Shown: positions 1-7,139 of the stretch, piece after piece
Numbering within the stretch: the first letter of the stretch is position 1
Layout of the letters: each line of letters opens with the position of its first letter
Origin: Treponema sp.
Lineage (GTDB): Bacteria; Spirochaetota; Spirochaetia; Treponematales; Breznakiellaceae
NCBI GenBank assembly: GCA_031289935.1
Contig: JAITON010000069.1
Location: 1-11,089 of the forward strand
Reading direction: 5' to 3'
DNA length: 11,089 bases
Notes under the pieces: generated by a model
Told to the model about the DNA's origin: nothing
Database searches by the model: none
Seen by the model: the letters and a program-made list of their open reading frames with translations, nothing else
Made by a program: the position numbers and the translations under genes

Positions 1-14
1 GGTATCCTCTCCTT

Positions 15-827
15 ATGAAAGAGGCAGCGGCCGCGTTTGAGCGGCTTTACGGGATTATCGCGCGGCTCCGGGGGCCCGGGGGCTGTCCCTGGGACCTGGA
101 ACAGAGCCCGGCCAGCCTGCGGGGAGACCTGGTGGAGGAAACCTACGAGGCCTTGGAGGCTATCGACGAGGGGAACCCTGCCCATATCCAGGAAGAGCTG
201 GGGGATATCCTGCTCCTGGTAACCATGATCGCCTACATGCACGAGCAGCAGGGGCTCTTTACGGTGGCCGAAACCCTCGATTCCCTGGGGGATAAACTCG
301 TGCGGCGGCATCCCCATGTATTCGGCGAGGTACAGGTTAAGGACAGCGCCGAGGTGCTGGAAAACTGGGCCCGTATCAAGGTGGAAGAAGAGGGGCGGAA
401 GCCCAAAGACGCTATCCTGGACGGGGTTTCCCAAGGGCTGCCCCCCATGGACCGCGCCTGGAAGCTCCAGAAGAAGGCCGCCAAGGCGGGTTTCGACTGG
501 CCGGTCCTGGCCGGGGTTATAGATAAGCTGCAAGAGGAGCTGGGGGAAGTTCGGGCTTGTCTGGACAAGCCAGCTTGCCTGGACAAGCCAGATTGCCTGG
601 AGGAAGAGCTGGGGGACCTCCTCTTCTCGGCGGTGAACCTCTGCCGCTACCTGGGGGTCGAGCCCTCGGTGGCCCTCCAGGGGACCAACGCCAAGTTCGT
701 TAAACGCTTCGGCCGCGTGGAAGCGCGGATGAAGGAAACAGGCCGGGAGATGATACCGGAGAACTTAGACGATATGAACCGTTTCTGGGACGAAGCTAAG
801 AGAGACGAAGCCAAGAGATCGCGCTGA
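15..827 (+). CDS. mazG: Nucleoside triphosphate pyrophosphohydrolase MazG
   Basis: MazG hydrolyses (d)NTPs to the monophosphate and pyrophosphate. It is a cytosolic house-cleaning enzyme that can also lower NTP or ppGpp-linked signalling pools. The 270 residues (family usually about 260-270) show two tandem MazG domains. The first has GCPWD at 23-27 and the metal-binding acidic residues in VEETYE (40-45) and EELGD (60-64). The second has LQEELGEV at 172-179 and EEELGD at 196-201, and a basic C-terminal end follows. The ATG at 15 fits because homologues begin 10-20 residues before GCPWD. No convincing Shine-Dalgarno is visible in the 14 bases before it. Two oddities are a CLDKPA/CLDKPD duplication at about 182-193 inside the second domain and a DEAKR duplication at 259-268. 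The beta-glucosidase gene follows after 28 bases on the same strand. The family assignment is firm; the effect of the duplications is unknown. Confidence 0.95.
   Translation: MKEAAAAFERLYGIIARLRGPGGCPWDLEQSPASLRGDLVEETYEALEAIDEGNPAHIQEELGDILLLVTMIAYMHEQQGLFTVAETLDSLGDKLVRRHPHVFGEVQVKDSAEVLENWARIKVEEEGRKPKDAILDGVSQGLPPMDRAWKLQKKAAKAGFDWPVLAGVIDKLQEELGEVRACLDKPACLDKPDCLEEELGDLLFSAVNLCRYLGVEPSVALQGTNAKFVKRFGRVEARMKETGREMIPENLDDMNRFWDEAKRDEAKRSR
555..602 (+). repeat. Palindromic 18-bp tandem repeat inside mazG
   Basis: The unit GCTTGTCTGGACAAGCCA (555-572) is followed by a near copy (573-590, one base different) and a degenerate third start (591-602). Each unit is itself an inverted repeat: GCTTGTC, TG, GACAAGC at 555-570 is perfect and the second has one mismatch. 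Because the unit is 18 bp, copy-number change keeps the frame and adds or removes six residues (CLDKPA or CLDKPD) in the loop before the second EEELGD motif of MazG. Confidence 0.9.
789..818 (+). repeat. 15-bp tandem duplication at the mazG 3' end
   Basis: Two copies of GACGAAGCTAAGAGA (789-803 and 804-818, 14 of 15 identical) encode DEAKR twice just before the stop codon of mazG. The frame is kept. Confidence 0.9.
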
Positions 828-834
828 TTAGCGC
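821..834 (+). repeat. Small inverted repeat over the mazG stop codon
   Basis: GCGCT (821-825), loop GATT, AGCGC (830-834) forms a perfect 5-bp stem that spans the mazG stop and ends eight bases before the AAGGAG ribosome binding site of the next gene. There is no T-run, so it is not a terminator. It might tune translation of the downstream gene or be chance. Confidence 0.4.
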
Positions 835-841
835 AGTGATT

Positions 842-847
842 AAGGAG
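842..847 (+). promoter_or_regulatory. Ribosome binding site of the GH1 gene
   Basis: AAGGAG lies eight bases before the ATG at 856. It supports this start and shows that the GH1 gene can be initiated independently of mazG. I see no convincing promoter in the 28-base gap, so co-transcription with mazG is likely. Confidence 0.8.
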
Positions 848-855
848 CGAAGCGT

Positions 856-2190
856 ATGGGATTTCCAAAGGACTTTTTTTGGGGCGCCGCCTCGGCGGCC
901 CATCAAGTGGAGGGGGCCTACCTGGAGGACGGCAAGGGCCTGGGTATCTGGGACGCCCTGGCCGGGGGGCGGGTGGCCCATAACGAGAACGGGAACACGG
1001 CCTGCGATCACTATCATCATTATAAGGAAGATGTGGCCTTGATGAAGGATCTGGGGCTCAAACATTACCGTTTCTCCGTGAGCTGGCCCCGGGTTATGCC
1101 CGACGGCACGGGCCGGGTGAACGAAAAGGGCCTCGATTTCTACCGCGCCCTGGTGGACGAGCTGGGGGCGGCGGGGATTGAGCCCATGGTAACCCTTTTC
1201 CACTGGAACCTCCCCTACGCCCTCCACCAGCAGGGGGGCTGGAAGAACCCTGCGATTATAGAATGGTTCGCCGGCTACGTGGAGGTGGTTACCAGGGCCC
1301 TTTCGGGCCGGGTGCGCTACTGGATGACCCTGAACGAGCCTCAGTGTTTCGCCGGCCTGGGTTACGAGGTGGGGGAGCACGCGCCCTTCCAGCAAGAGCC
1401 GGAAAGCCTCCCGGCGGTTACCCGGAATGTCCTCCTGGCCCACGGCCGGGCGGTACAGGAGATCCGCCGTAACGCGCAGCAGACCCCCCATATCGGGATG
1501 GCTCCCACGGGCAGCCTCTATATGCCCCGGGACGAGAGCCCCGCGGCCGTTGAGGAGGCCCGGCAGCTCTGCTTTAGCGCCCTGGGGGGGAGCTTTTCCA
1601 TTGCCTGGTGGTGCGACGCGCCTTATCTGGGGAGCTTCCCCGAAGACGTGTGCCGGCGGCTGGGGGTTAAGGAGCTGTTTAGCCCCGGAGAACTGGCGCA
1701 GATACACCAGCCTCTGGACTTTTTCGGCTTTAACCTCTACCACGCTGTGGGCCTCCCGGTACCGGGCTCGGCCTACGATTCTACCCGTTACCAGGGGTCG
1801 CCCCGGACATCGATGGATTGGCCGGTTGTCCCGGAAGCGCTCTACTGGGGGGCCAAGTTCCTGACGGAACGTTACAAGCTGCCCCTCCTGATCACGGAAA
1901 ACGGTATGGGCAGTAACGACTGGGTTATGCTGGACGGCCAGGTCCACGACCCTCAGCGGATCGACTACCTGCACCGCTACCTGCGGGAGCTCCGGCGGGC
2001 CGTGGATGCGGGCTTCCCGGTCATGGGCTACACCTACTGGTCTATCATGGACAACTTTGAGTGGGCCAAGGGCTATGATCAGCGTTTCGGTCTCGTGTAT
2101 GTGGATTACCGGACCCAGAAAAGGACCTGCAAGGACTCCTACTACTGGTACCGGGACCTCATCGCGTCCAACGGAGCGAATCTCCTATGA
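856..2190 (+). CDS. Glycoside hydrolase family 1 beta-glucosidase
   Basis: Predicted cytosolic retaining beta-glycosidase that releases glucose (or another glycone) from cellobiose and short beta-glucosides. The 444 residues match the single-domain length of the family and there is no signal peptide. The (beta/alpha)8 barrel landmarks are all present: FFWGAASAAHQVEG (7-20, glycone-binding Q17), HW at 116-117, TLNEP (158-162, acid/base E161), ITENG (346-350, nucleophile E348), and FEWAKGYDQRFG (401-412, sugar-contacting E402/W403). The FEWA glycone site, and the absence of the serine/lysine phosphate-binding signature of 6-phospho-beta-glucosidases, favour unphosphorylated substrates. This fits the neighbouring cation symporter rather than a PTS. 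The stop overlaps the start of the transporter gene in an ATGA, so the two are translationally coupled. The exact sugar specificity (gluco, galacto, fuco) cannot be read from sequence. Confidence 0.95.
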   Translation: MGFPKDFFWGAASAAHQVEGAYLEDGKGLGIWDALAGGRVAHNENGNTACDHYHHYKEDVALMKDLGLKHYRFSVSWPRVMPDGTGRVNEKGLDFYRALVDELGAAGIEPMVTLFHWNLPYALHQQGGWKNPAIIEWFAGYVEVVTRALSGRVRYWMTLNEPQCFAGLGYEVGEHAPFQQEPESLPAVTRNVLLAHGRAVQEIRRNAQQTPHIGMAPTGSLYMPRDESPAAVEEARQLCFSALGGSFSIAWWCDAPYLGSFPEDVCRRLGVKELFSPGELAQIHQPLDFFGFNLYHAVGLPVPGSAYDSTRYQGSPRTSMDWPVVPEALYWGAKFLTERYKLPLLITENGMGSNDWVMLDGQVHDPQRIDYLHRYLRELRRAVDAGFPVMGYTYWSIMDNFEWAKGYDQRFGLVYVDYRTQKRTCKDSYYWYRDLIASNGANLL

Positions 2191-4376
2191 ATTCTATAAC
2201 AAGAGCGTCGGCGGCTATCGGCCGGATCCGGCAGCACTGGAATACACCCCCGGCGGGTAAGTCCGTACCCTACCGTGAGATGGCTGCCTACGGCGCGGGG
2301 GGCTTCGGCCTCTACTTTGCGGTGGCTGTCTCCGGGTCTATCTCCCTGGCGGCGGGCAACACCCTGATCGGTAATACCATCGGTATCACACCGGTGGATT
2401 TGCAGTGGATGAACATCATCAGTACCATTATCGGCTTTGGGCTTGTGACCCTGCGGGGCTTTATCATCGACAATACCCGGAACAAGATGGGGAAGTTCCG
2501 GCCCTACATAAAGTTCATGGGTCTGCCCACGGTGCTGTTTTCCCTGCTCCTGGTGTGGCTGCCCTACGAGCACATGGTCTACTGGCAGAAGTTTGTGAGC
2601 GTCCTCATCATCTTTCAGCTTATTCAGTTTACCCACCCCTTCTTCTTTGAATCCTACCATAACCTCGCCCGGGTTATGTCCTCCGATACCCAGGAGCGGA
2701 CCCTGGTGGTGGCGGTGAGTACGATTATCTGGTCCTGGTCGCCCACGATCAGCAATATGTTCATCCCGATCATCGTGGACGCGGCCAAGTTTAACGGCAT
2801 GACCGACATCCGTACCTACCGCTACATCTACCCGGCTTTCTGCCTGGCGGGGATCTTCCTGACACGCTTCGCCTACCGGGGTACCCGGGAGCGGATCGTG
2901 GTGGGCCGGTCCCACTACGCCCAGGTAGGGCTCTGGGATTCCATCAAGGCCATCGCCAAGAGCAAGAACTTCTGGGTTAGCTCCGTCGCGGGCTGGATCG
3001 GTTTCCTGGAGGGGGCCACGGCGGTGCTCTTCCTCTGGTCCTTCGAGTACGGCAGGATAGGCTCCATGTCCATGTACGGCGTCATGACCCTGATCCTGGG
3101 CTCCTCCGCCCTTATCCCCCTCTGGACCACGCCTCTCTTGACCAAGTACCTGGGGAAGCGGGCCATCATCATCGGTACCAATGCGCTCAATATCTTCTTC
3201 CTGGCGGCCCTCCTGCTCTGTTACCAGAACTTTTTCTGGCTCATGTTCTTCCTCTTTGTCAATAAGGCGGCGATGACTTACTTTGACACGGTTTCCCCTT
3301 CCATGAATGCCGATATCCGGGACGAGCAGCAGTACCTTTCGGGGAAGCGCCTGGACGGTATGTTCAGTATCGGCGTAATCCTGGGGAGCGTCATCGGCAT
3401 GGGGACCGGTATGGTGATCCCCCAGCTCTACCGGCTCCGGGGTCTCGTTGATGATTACAATGTGCTCTACGACACGGCTATCAGGAACGGTCTCTTTGAG
3501 ATACTGATTGTGGCCTCTACCATCGGCGCGGTAATGAACCTGATCCCCTTCTTCTTCTACGATCTTACGGAGGACAAGCAGCGGGGCATGATCCGGGCGC
3601 TCAAGATCCGGGCCATGTTCGAGGACTATGGCAACAAGGTCCTTCAAGACGATGTCCTGGTCGAAGGGGTGGCGATCATCAAGCAGGCCAAGGCCGATTA
3701 CGCGGCCACCGGCGGGAAGCCCCTTGACGCGGCGGGGCTTGCAAGCCTGAAAAAGATCCGGCGGATGAAGGTCTTTCGGGGCGGCCGGGCAGAACGCAAG
3801 ACACGCTACGAGGCGCGGCTCCGGGAAGAGGACAAATGGAACGCCCATTATGTTATTGATGAGCTTGAGAAGTTCTCCCGGGGGGATGTGCTGTTTTCCC
3901 TGAAGCTGGCCCGGGAACTCTGCGAGGGGGGTCTTGCAGGGCTCTACCGGTTCGAGGGCGCCGCTCGCGGCCCAGGCCGTGAAGCGGCTGCCATGCCGGG
4001 GGGGGGGACCAAGACGGAACGGAATATCCGGCGCCTGGCAATGAATCATTACCGGGAGCGGCGGCGGGCGGCGAAGGCCATCAACAGATTTTACCCCGGA
4101 GGAACCGTTACCGAGTTTGACTACGCGGCGCTGGAAGAGCTCTACGAGCTGCCCGAGGAGACCGGCGCCCAGCTCCGGGAGAAGAACCGGCTCATCAAGA
4201 CCGCCAACCGGGAACGGGGGCGCTTCTACCGGAGCGCCAAGCCCTACATTGAGGCCCGGGAGCTCCTGAACCAGGCCCGGAATTACGGCCACCTGGAGGA
4301 TATCTACGCCGCATACGAGGAGGCCAGGGGAAAATCTAGCGGAGGGTCCGCAGGAGATCCCGGAGCTCGGGGTTGA
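2187..4376 (+). CDS. GPH-family (MFS) glycoside:cation symporter with long C-terminal tail
   Basis: Predicted inner-membrane symporter of the glycoside-pentoside-hexuronide family (melibiose carrier-like) that imports a glycoside with a cation. Coupling to the GH1 gene through ATGA (2187-2190) suggests a beta-glucoside substrate. About 12 hydrophobic segments lie between residues 35 and 460. The family signature is the loop after the second segment, IIDNTRNKMGKFRPYIKFMG (93-112). The core ends with FFFYDLTEDKQRGMI (455-469), the usual end of GPH proteins at about 450-500 residues. Here the chain runs on to 729, adding about 260 charged, Arg/Lys/Glu-rich residues predicted to be cytoplasmic. 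A Gly/Ala/Arg-rich linker (about 588-607) inside the tail contains a run of ten G. I do not recognise a named domain in the tail. The last 41 bases overlap the oppositely oriented TPR gene. Confidence 0.88.
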   Translation: MNSITRASAAIGRIRQHWNTPPAGKSVPYREMAAYGAGGFGLYFAVAVSGSISLAAGNTLIGNTIGITPVDLQWMNIISTIIGFGLVTLRGFIIDNTRNKMGKFRPYIKFMGLPTVLFSLLLVWLPYEHMVYWQKFVSVLIIFQLIQFTHPFFFESYHNLARVMSSDTQERTLVVAVSTIIWSWSPTISNMFIPIIVDAAKFNGMTDIRTYRYIYPAFCLAGIFLTRFAYRGTRERIVVGRSHYAQVGLWDSIKAIAKSKNFWVSSVAGWIGFLEGATAVLFLWSFEYGRIGSMSMYGVMTLILGSSALIPLWTTPLLTKYLGKRAIIIGTNALNIFFLAALLLCYQNFFWLMFFLFVNKAAMTYFDTVSPSMNADIRDEQQYLSGKRLDGMFSIGVILGSVIGMGTGMVIPQLYRLRGLVDDYNVLYDTAIRNGLFEILIVASTIGAVMNLIPFFFYDLTEDKQRGMIRALKIRAMFEDYGNKVLQDDVLVEGVAIIKQAKADYAATGGKPLDAAGLASLKKIRRMKVFRGGRAERKTRYEARLREEDKWNAHYVIDELEKFSRGDVLFSLKLARELCEGGLAGLYRFEGAARGPGREAAAMPGGGTKTERNIRRLAMNHYRERRRAAKAINRFYPGGTVTEFDYAALEELYELPEETGAQLREKNRLIKTANRERGRFYRSAKPYIEARELLNQARNYGHLEDIYAAYEEARGKSSGGSAGDPGARG
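3998..4007 (+). repeat. G10 homopolymer tract in the transporter coding sequence
   Basis: Ten consecutive G encode the Gly-Gly-Gly of residues 605-607 (after Pro604). Reading ahead, loss of one G brings a TGA at 4042-4044 into frame almost at once. Gain of one G brings in a TGA near 4128-4130. Either slip would therefore remove the last 90-120 residues of the tail while leaving the membrane domain intact. Confidence 0.9.
4331..4351 (-). terminator. Weak candidate terminator at the TPR gene stop
   Basis: On the minus strand GCGGA, loop CCC, TCCGC (4351 down to 4339) makes a 5-bp stem, followed by TAGATTTT with a T4 at 4334-4331. The stem overlaps the last codons and the T-run follows the TAG stop. 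It is short for an intrinsic terminator and lies inside the convergent transporter gene. It is listed because it is the only candidate I see for ending the leftward operon. Confidence 0.3.
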
Positions 4377-6324
4377 CCGTGGGTTCGGCGGCCGGGGGAG
4401 ACGCGGCGGCGGGGTCGGCCCGTAAGATGAGTTCATCGCCGGTCTCGATACGGTCCTGGTAGCCGCTCCGGGCCAGGGTCCCCAGGCTAAAGTCCTCGTC
4501 AACCTGGGTCAGGGTAAAGCTCCCTACCACGTCGGCGGGAGCATAGAAAAGGCCGATACCTTCGTTCAGAACCGTGGCACGGCCCTTTTTGACCACATCA
4601 AAGACCTGTCCCGTGGCAAGCCCCCCGGAACGGCCCCGGTCGATAATCCCCTGGGAAGCGCGGCGCTGGAGCAGCGCCCCCCGTTGGGGCAGAATCAGTT
4701 GATCAATAATCCCCCGGGAAGCGTTCCTGAGCCGGTCCAGGCCGGACCGGTACACCGAGAGCGTCAGGGCCGGGGAAGCGGTGCGGCCCACAAAGAGCTC
4801 GGCCTTGAGGGAGAGGTCCCGCTCGTTCTCCTGGGCGGAGATAAGCATGAAGTAATCGGCCCCGGCCTCCCGGGCCAGACGATAGGCCTGGGAAAAGGAT
4901 GCCTGGGAAAGTTCCAGGGCCAGGGCCTCAATGTCCCGGCTCTGGGCAAGGATATCCCGGACCAGGGCCGCAGCCACGCTGCCGGAATCCACATGATAAA
5001 AGGCGGATTGTCCTGCCAGAGCAAAGACCGCCAGCTTCCAGTGCCGTTCCCCGGCCTCCAGGGGGTCCAGGTCCCAGCGCCGGGGCAGGGAGTCGGCCAG
5101 GCTAGCCTCGTAGGCCTCCACGGCATCAGTCACGGTCCGGTCCACCGGCCCCAGGGTCTGGAGGAACTTGAGCTCCTCCAGGTAGCGGGCGGGATAGCCC
5201 TGCATCCTCAGGAGTTCCGCATATTCCCGGCGGTCTGTGGCGTAGGGGTTGAGCCTGAGTCCCCGGCGATACTCGAACAGGGCCTGGTCCGCTAGATTCC
5301 GGGTCCGGTAGTCCCGGGCACGGCTAAAGTGCCAGGACGCCCAGCGAGCTCGCCGGGGATCCTCCAGGGCCGTAACGGTGATAAGCTCCTCTTCCAGGGC
5401 GGCCCGGACAAATTCATCATCAGGATTGATGGCGCAGGCGGTGGCCAGAATGGTCAGGGCATCCTGGTGGCGGCCCAGTTTGATATACGCCATACCTTTG
5501 AGGTACCATGCCTGCACGTCATTCCGGTCCGCAGCGATGAGGGCATCGGTCAGGGCGGCGGCATCCTCGTATTGGCCAGAACGATAGAACAGAGAGGCCA
5601 GGAGGGACCGGGCGGGGACGTAGCCGGGTCTGAGGTTGAGGCATTGCCGGGCATAGTTCTGGGCTTCCAGAAGACGGCCCCCCTGGGCGGCCAGATAGGC
5701 GGCGTAGTAGTAGACCCGGTAATCTCCGGGGTGGAGGATCAGGGCCGAGTCGATGTAGGTCTGGGCCCGGGCGTTTTCCCCCAGGGCCCCCAGGGTCAGA
5801 GCCAGGGAGAGGAGGACCCGCCGGTCATCGGGATAGCGGCGTACCACCTCCTGGTAGCGGCTCAGGGCGTCGCCGGTAAGACCCCGGGCAATGTCCAGTT
5901 CCGCAGCCGCAAAGAGGGCGTCCCGGTTGTAGGGTTCCCGGACTAATACCTGGCCGATAATCGTGGAAGCCTCATCCAGGCGGCCCAGGGCGATGAGGAT
6001 CACCGCCTCTAAATTTGCCAAATCCGTGCTGCTCCGGGATAGGGTCCGGGCCCTGCGGACCCAGCTCAGAGCCTGGTCGTATTCGCCCAGCTCGTAGTAA
6101 CACTCTGCCAGAGCTGCGGTTCCCCCGGCATGGGCAGGATTCAAACGGAGGCATTCCAGAAAGGACTCGGCCGCAGCGTACCAGTCCCCGTCCACCATAA
6201 GGGTCTGTCCCTGCTCAAACCAGCCCTGGGCGCTCAGGCCCTGGGCGGAAAGATACCCTTGAGAAATCAGCAAAAGAGCAGCCAGGAGCAAAACAACAGC
6301 CGCCCCCAAGACCTTAACTTTCAA
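4336..6324 (-). CDS. Exported or membrane-anchored TPR-repeat protein, function unknown
   Basis: The 662-residue protein starts at TTG 6324, supported by GGAGG at 6331-6335 six bases upstream and by an N-terminal hydrophobic segment (4-20) typical of a signal peptide or anchor, so it should act in the periplasm. Residues about 35-390 are alpha-solenoid TPR repeats (for example 35-63, 66-98, 102-130, 134-164, 168-198, 202-232, 236-266, 270-300, 340-362) with the W/G/Y/A/P spacing of the fold. The C-terminal part (about 425-635) is a different, beta-rich region with hydrophobic strands (LAVFAL, YFMLISAQ), a GLATGQVFDVV turn and GSFTLTQVDEDFSLGTLARSG. This resembles outer-membrane or flagellar accessory domains of the FlgT type, but only loosely. 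A short Pro/Ala-rich stretch precedes the end. It is the last gene of the phoH operon, 35 bases after corC. I recall a TPR gene in this place in Treponema; the function is not known to me. Confidence 0.82.
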   Translation of the reverse strand: MKVKVLGAAVVLLLAALLLISQGYLSAQGLSAQGWFEQGQTLMVDGDWYAAAESFLECLRLNPAHAGGTAALAECYYELGEYDQALSWVRRARTLSRSSTDLANLEAVILIALGRLDEASTIIGQVLVREPYNRDALFAAAELDIARGLTGDALSRYQEVVRRYPDDRRVLLSLALTLGALGENARAQTYIDSALILHPGDYRVYYYAAYLAAQGGRLLEAQNYARQCLNLRPGYVPARSLLASLFYRSGQYEDAAALTDALIAADRNDVQAWYLKGMAYIKLGRHQDALTILATACAINPDDEFVRAALEEELITVTALEDPRRARWASWHFSRARDYRTRNLADQALFEYRRGLRLNPYATDRREYAELLRMQGYPARYLEELKFLQTLGPVDRTVTDAVEAYEASLADSLPRRWDLDPLEAGERHWKLAVFALAGQSAFYHVDSGSVAAALVRDILAQSRDIEALALELSQASFSQAYRLAREAGADYFMLISAQENERDLSLKAELFVGRTASPALTLSVYRSGLDRLRNASRGIIDQLILPQRGALLQRRASQGIIDRGRSGGLATGQVFDVVKKGRATVLNEGIGLFYAPADVVGSFTLTQVDEDFSLGTLARSGYQDRIETGDELILRADPAAASPPAAEPTVNPELRDLLRTLR
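6223..6252 (-). repeat. 15-bp duplication encoding LSAQG twice
   Basis: Residues 25-29 and 30-34 of the TPR protein are both LSAQG, encoded by adjacent 15-bp segments (6252-6238 and 6237-6223 on the minus strand; about 11 of 15 bases match). The copies straddle the probable signal-peptide cleavage region, where AQG looks like a cleavage context. Confidence 0.75.
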
Positions 6325-6330
6325 ATCACC

Positions 6331-6335
6331 CCTCC
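6331..6335 (-). promoter_or_regulatory. Ribosome binding site deciding the TTG start of the TPR gene
   Basis: Minus-strand GGAGG within AGGGGAGGGGTGAT sits six bases before the TTG at 6324. No ATG or GTG is better placed in front of the signal sequence, so TTG is taken as the start. Confidence 0.7.
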
Positions 6336-6359
6336 CCTCATCAGGCTTAGGCCGTAAAC

Positions 6360-7139
6360 CTAATCACGTATCTTGTGCATCACAATTTTTACGGTATTAA
6401 TCTTGTGACCCTCCATGTCCTGGACGATAAAGTCACAGTTCTGGTAGACGGCCTTTTCATATTTTACCGGAATTTTGCCCAGGAGGTCAAAGACAAAGCC
6501 CCCCAGGGTGTCAAAATCCTCCACCGGAAGGATAAGGCCGGTCTCCTCGGCCAGGTCTTCCAGATTCACCCGGGCATCGCAGAGCCAGGCGCCCTCCCCC
6601 AGCTTGAGCACGTCCTCGGGCTCGTTGTCAAATTCGTCCTGTATGTCCCCGATGATCTCCTCAAGGATATCCTCCATGCAGACGATACCCGCCACGCCGC
6701 CGTACTCGTCCACCACCACAGCGATATGGACCCGCTTCCGCCTGAGTTCCCGGAGCAGTTCGTTGATATGCTTGCTCAGGGGAACGAAGAAGGGCTTGCG
6801 GACCAGGCTGGGGATATCGATGGCATCGTTCCGGTGGAGGCACTGAAGGATATCCTTAACGTAGAGGATACCGATGACGTGGTCGATGGTGTCCGTATAA
6901 ACCGGGAACCGGGAATGACCGCTTTCACAGACCACCTGGAGCAGTTCATCCCGGCCAAGATCGGCGGCCAGGAAAACCGTGTCGGTCCGGGGGACCATCA
7001 CCTCCTTGACGGTGGTGTCCGGAAGCTCCATCACCCCCTTGATCATCTCCCGCTGCTCCGTTTCGAGGGAGTCGTAGACCTTTTGGCGCAGTTCCTTACC
7101 GCGCTCCCCCTTTTTGAAAAGGGAGTCAATTATCCCCAT
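6360..7139 (-). CDS. corC: CorC/TlyC-type CBS-domain protein
   Basis: Soluble 259-residue protein of the CorC/HlyC (TlyC) group, associated with Mg2+/Co2+ efflux in enterobacteria and annotated as a haemolysin homologue in spirochaetes. Two CBS domains are visible: about 44-103 with EVMVPRTD at 46-53 and FPVY at 78-81, and about 113-168 with VVDEYGGVAGIV at 142-153. The transporter-associated CorC_HlyC domain follows (about 178-257). The N-terminal DUF21 membrane domain of larger relatives is absent, so it is presumably cytosolic. I chose ATG 7139 because minus-strand GGAGGTGA (7155-7148) lies eight bases upstream. A TTG at 7157 in the same frame would put the ribosome site inside the gene. 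The start overlaps the ybeY end by 14 bases, as in the phoH-ybeY-corC order of many bacteria. The haemolysin label is historical and weak. Confidence 0.9.
   Translation of the reverse strand: MGIIDSLFKKGERGKELRQKVYDSLETEQREMIKGVMELPDTTVKEVMVPRTDTVFLAADLGRDELLQVVCESGHSRFPVYTDTIDHVIGILYVKDILQCLHRNDAIDIPSLVRKPFFVPLSKHINELLRELRRKRVHIAVVVDEYGGVAGIVCMEDILEEIIGDIQDEFDNEPEDVLKLGEGAWLCDARVNLEDLAEETGLILPVEDFDTLGGFVFDLLGKIPVKYEKAVYQNCDFIVQDMEGHKINTVKIVMHKIRD

Noticed and set aside
874..884. A T7-G4 run near the start of the beta-glucosidase gene as a phase-variation site.
   Set aside because: It encodes the conserved FFWG motif of GH1 with ordinary codons, and seven T is a common length by chance.
1584..1590. 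A G7 run inside the beta-glucosidase gene.
   Set aside because: It is shorter than the tracts usually known to vary and encodes an ordinary Leu-Gly-Gly stretch.
796..1974. A 392-codon open frame on the minus strand opposite the beta-glucosidase gene.
   Set aside because: It mirrors GH1 codons, lacks any known motif and has no context as a gene.
2142..4502. A 786-codon open frame on the minus strand opposite the transporter gene.
   Set aside because: It is antisense to a clear membrane transporter, has no recognisable domain and a repetitive Gly/Pro/Arg/His composition, and is explained by the G+C-rich third-codon positions of the real gene.
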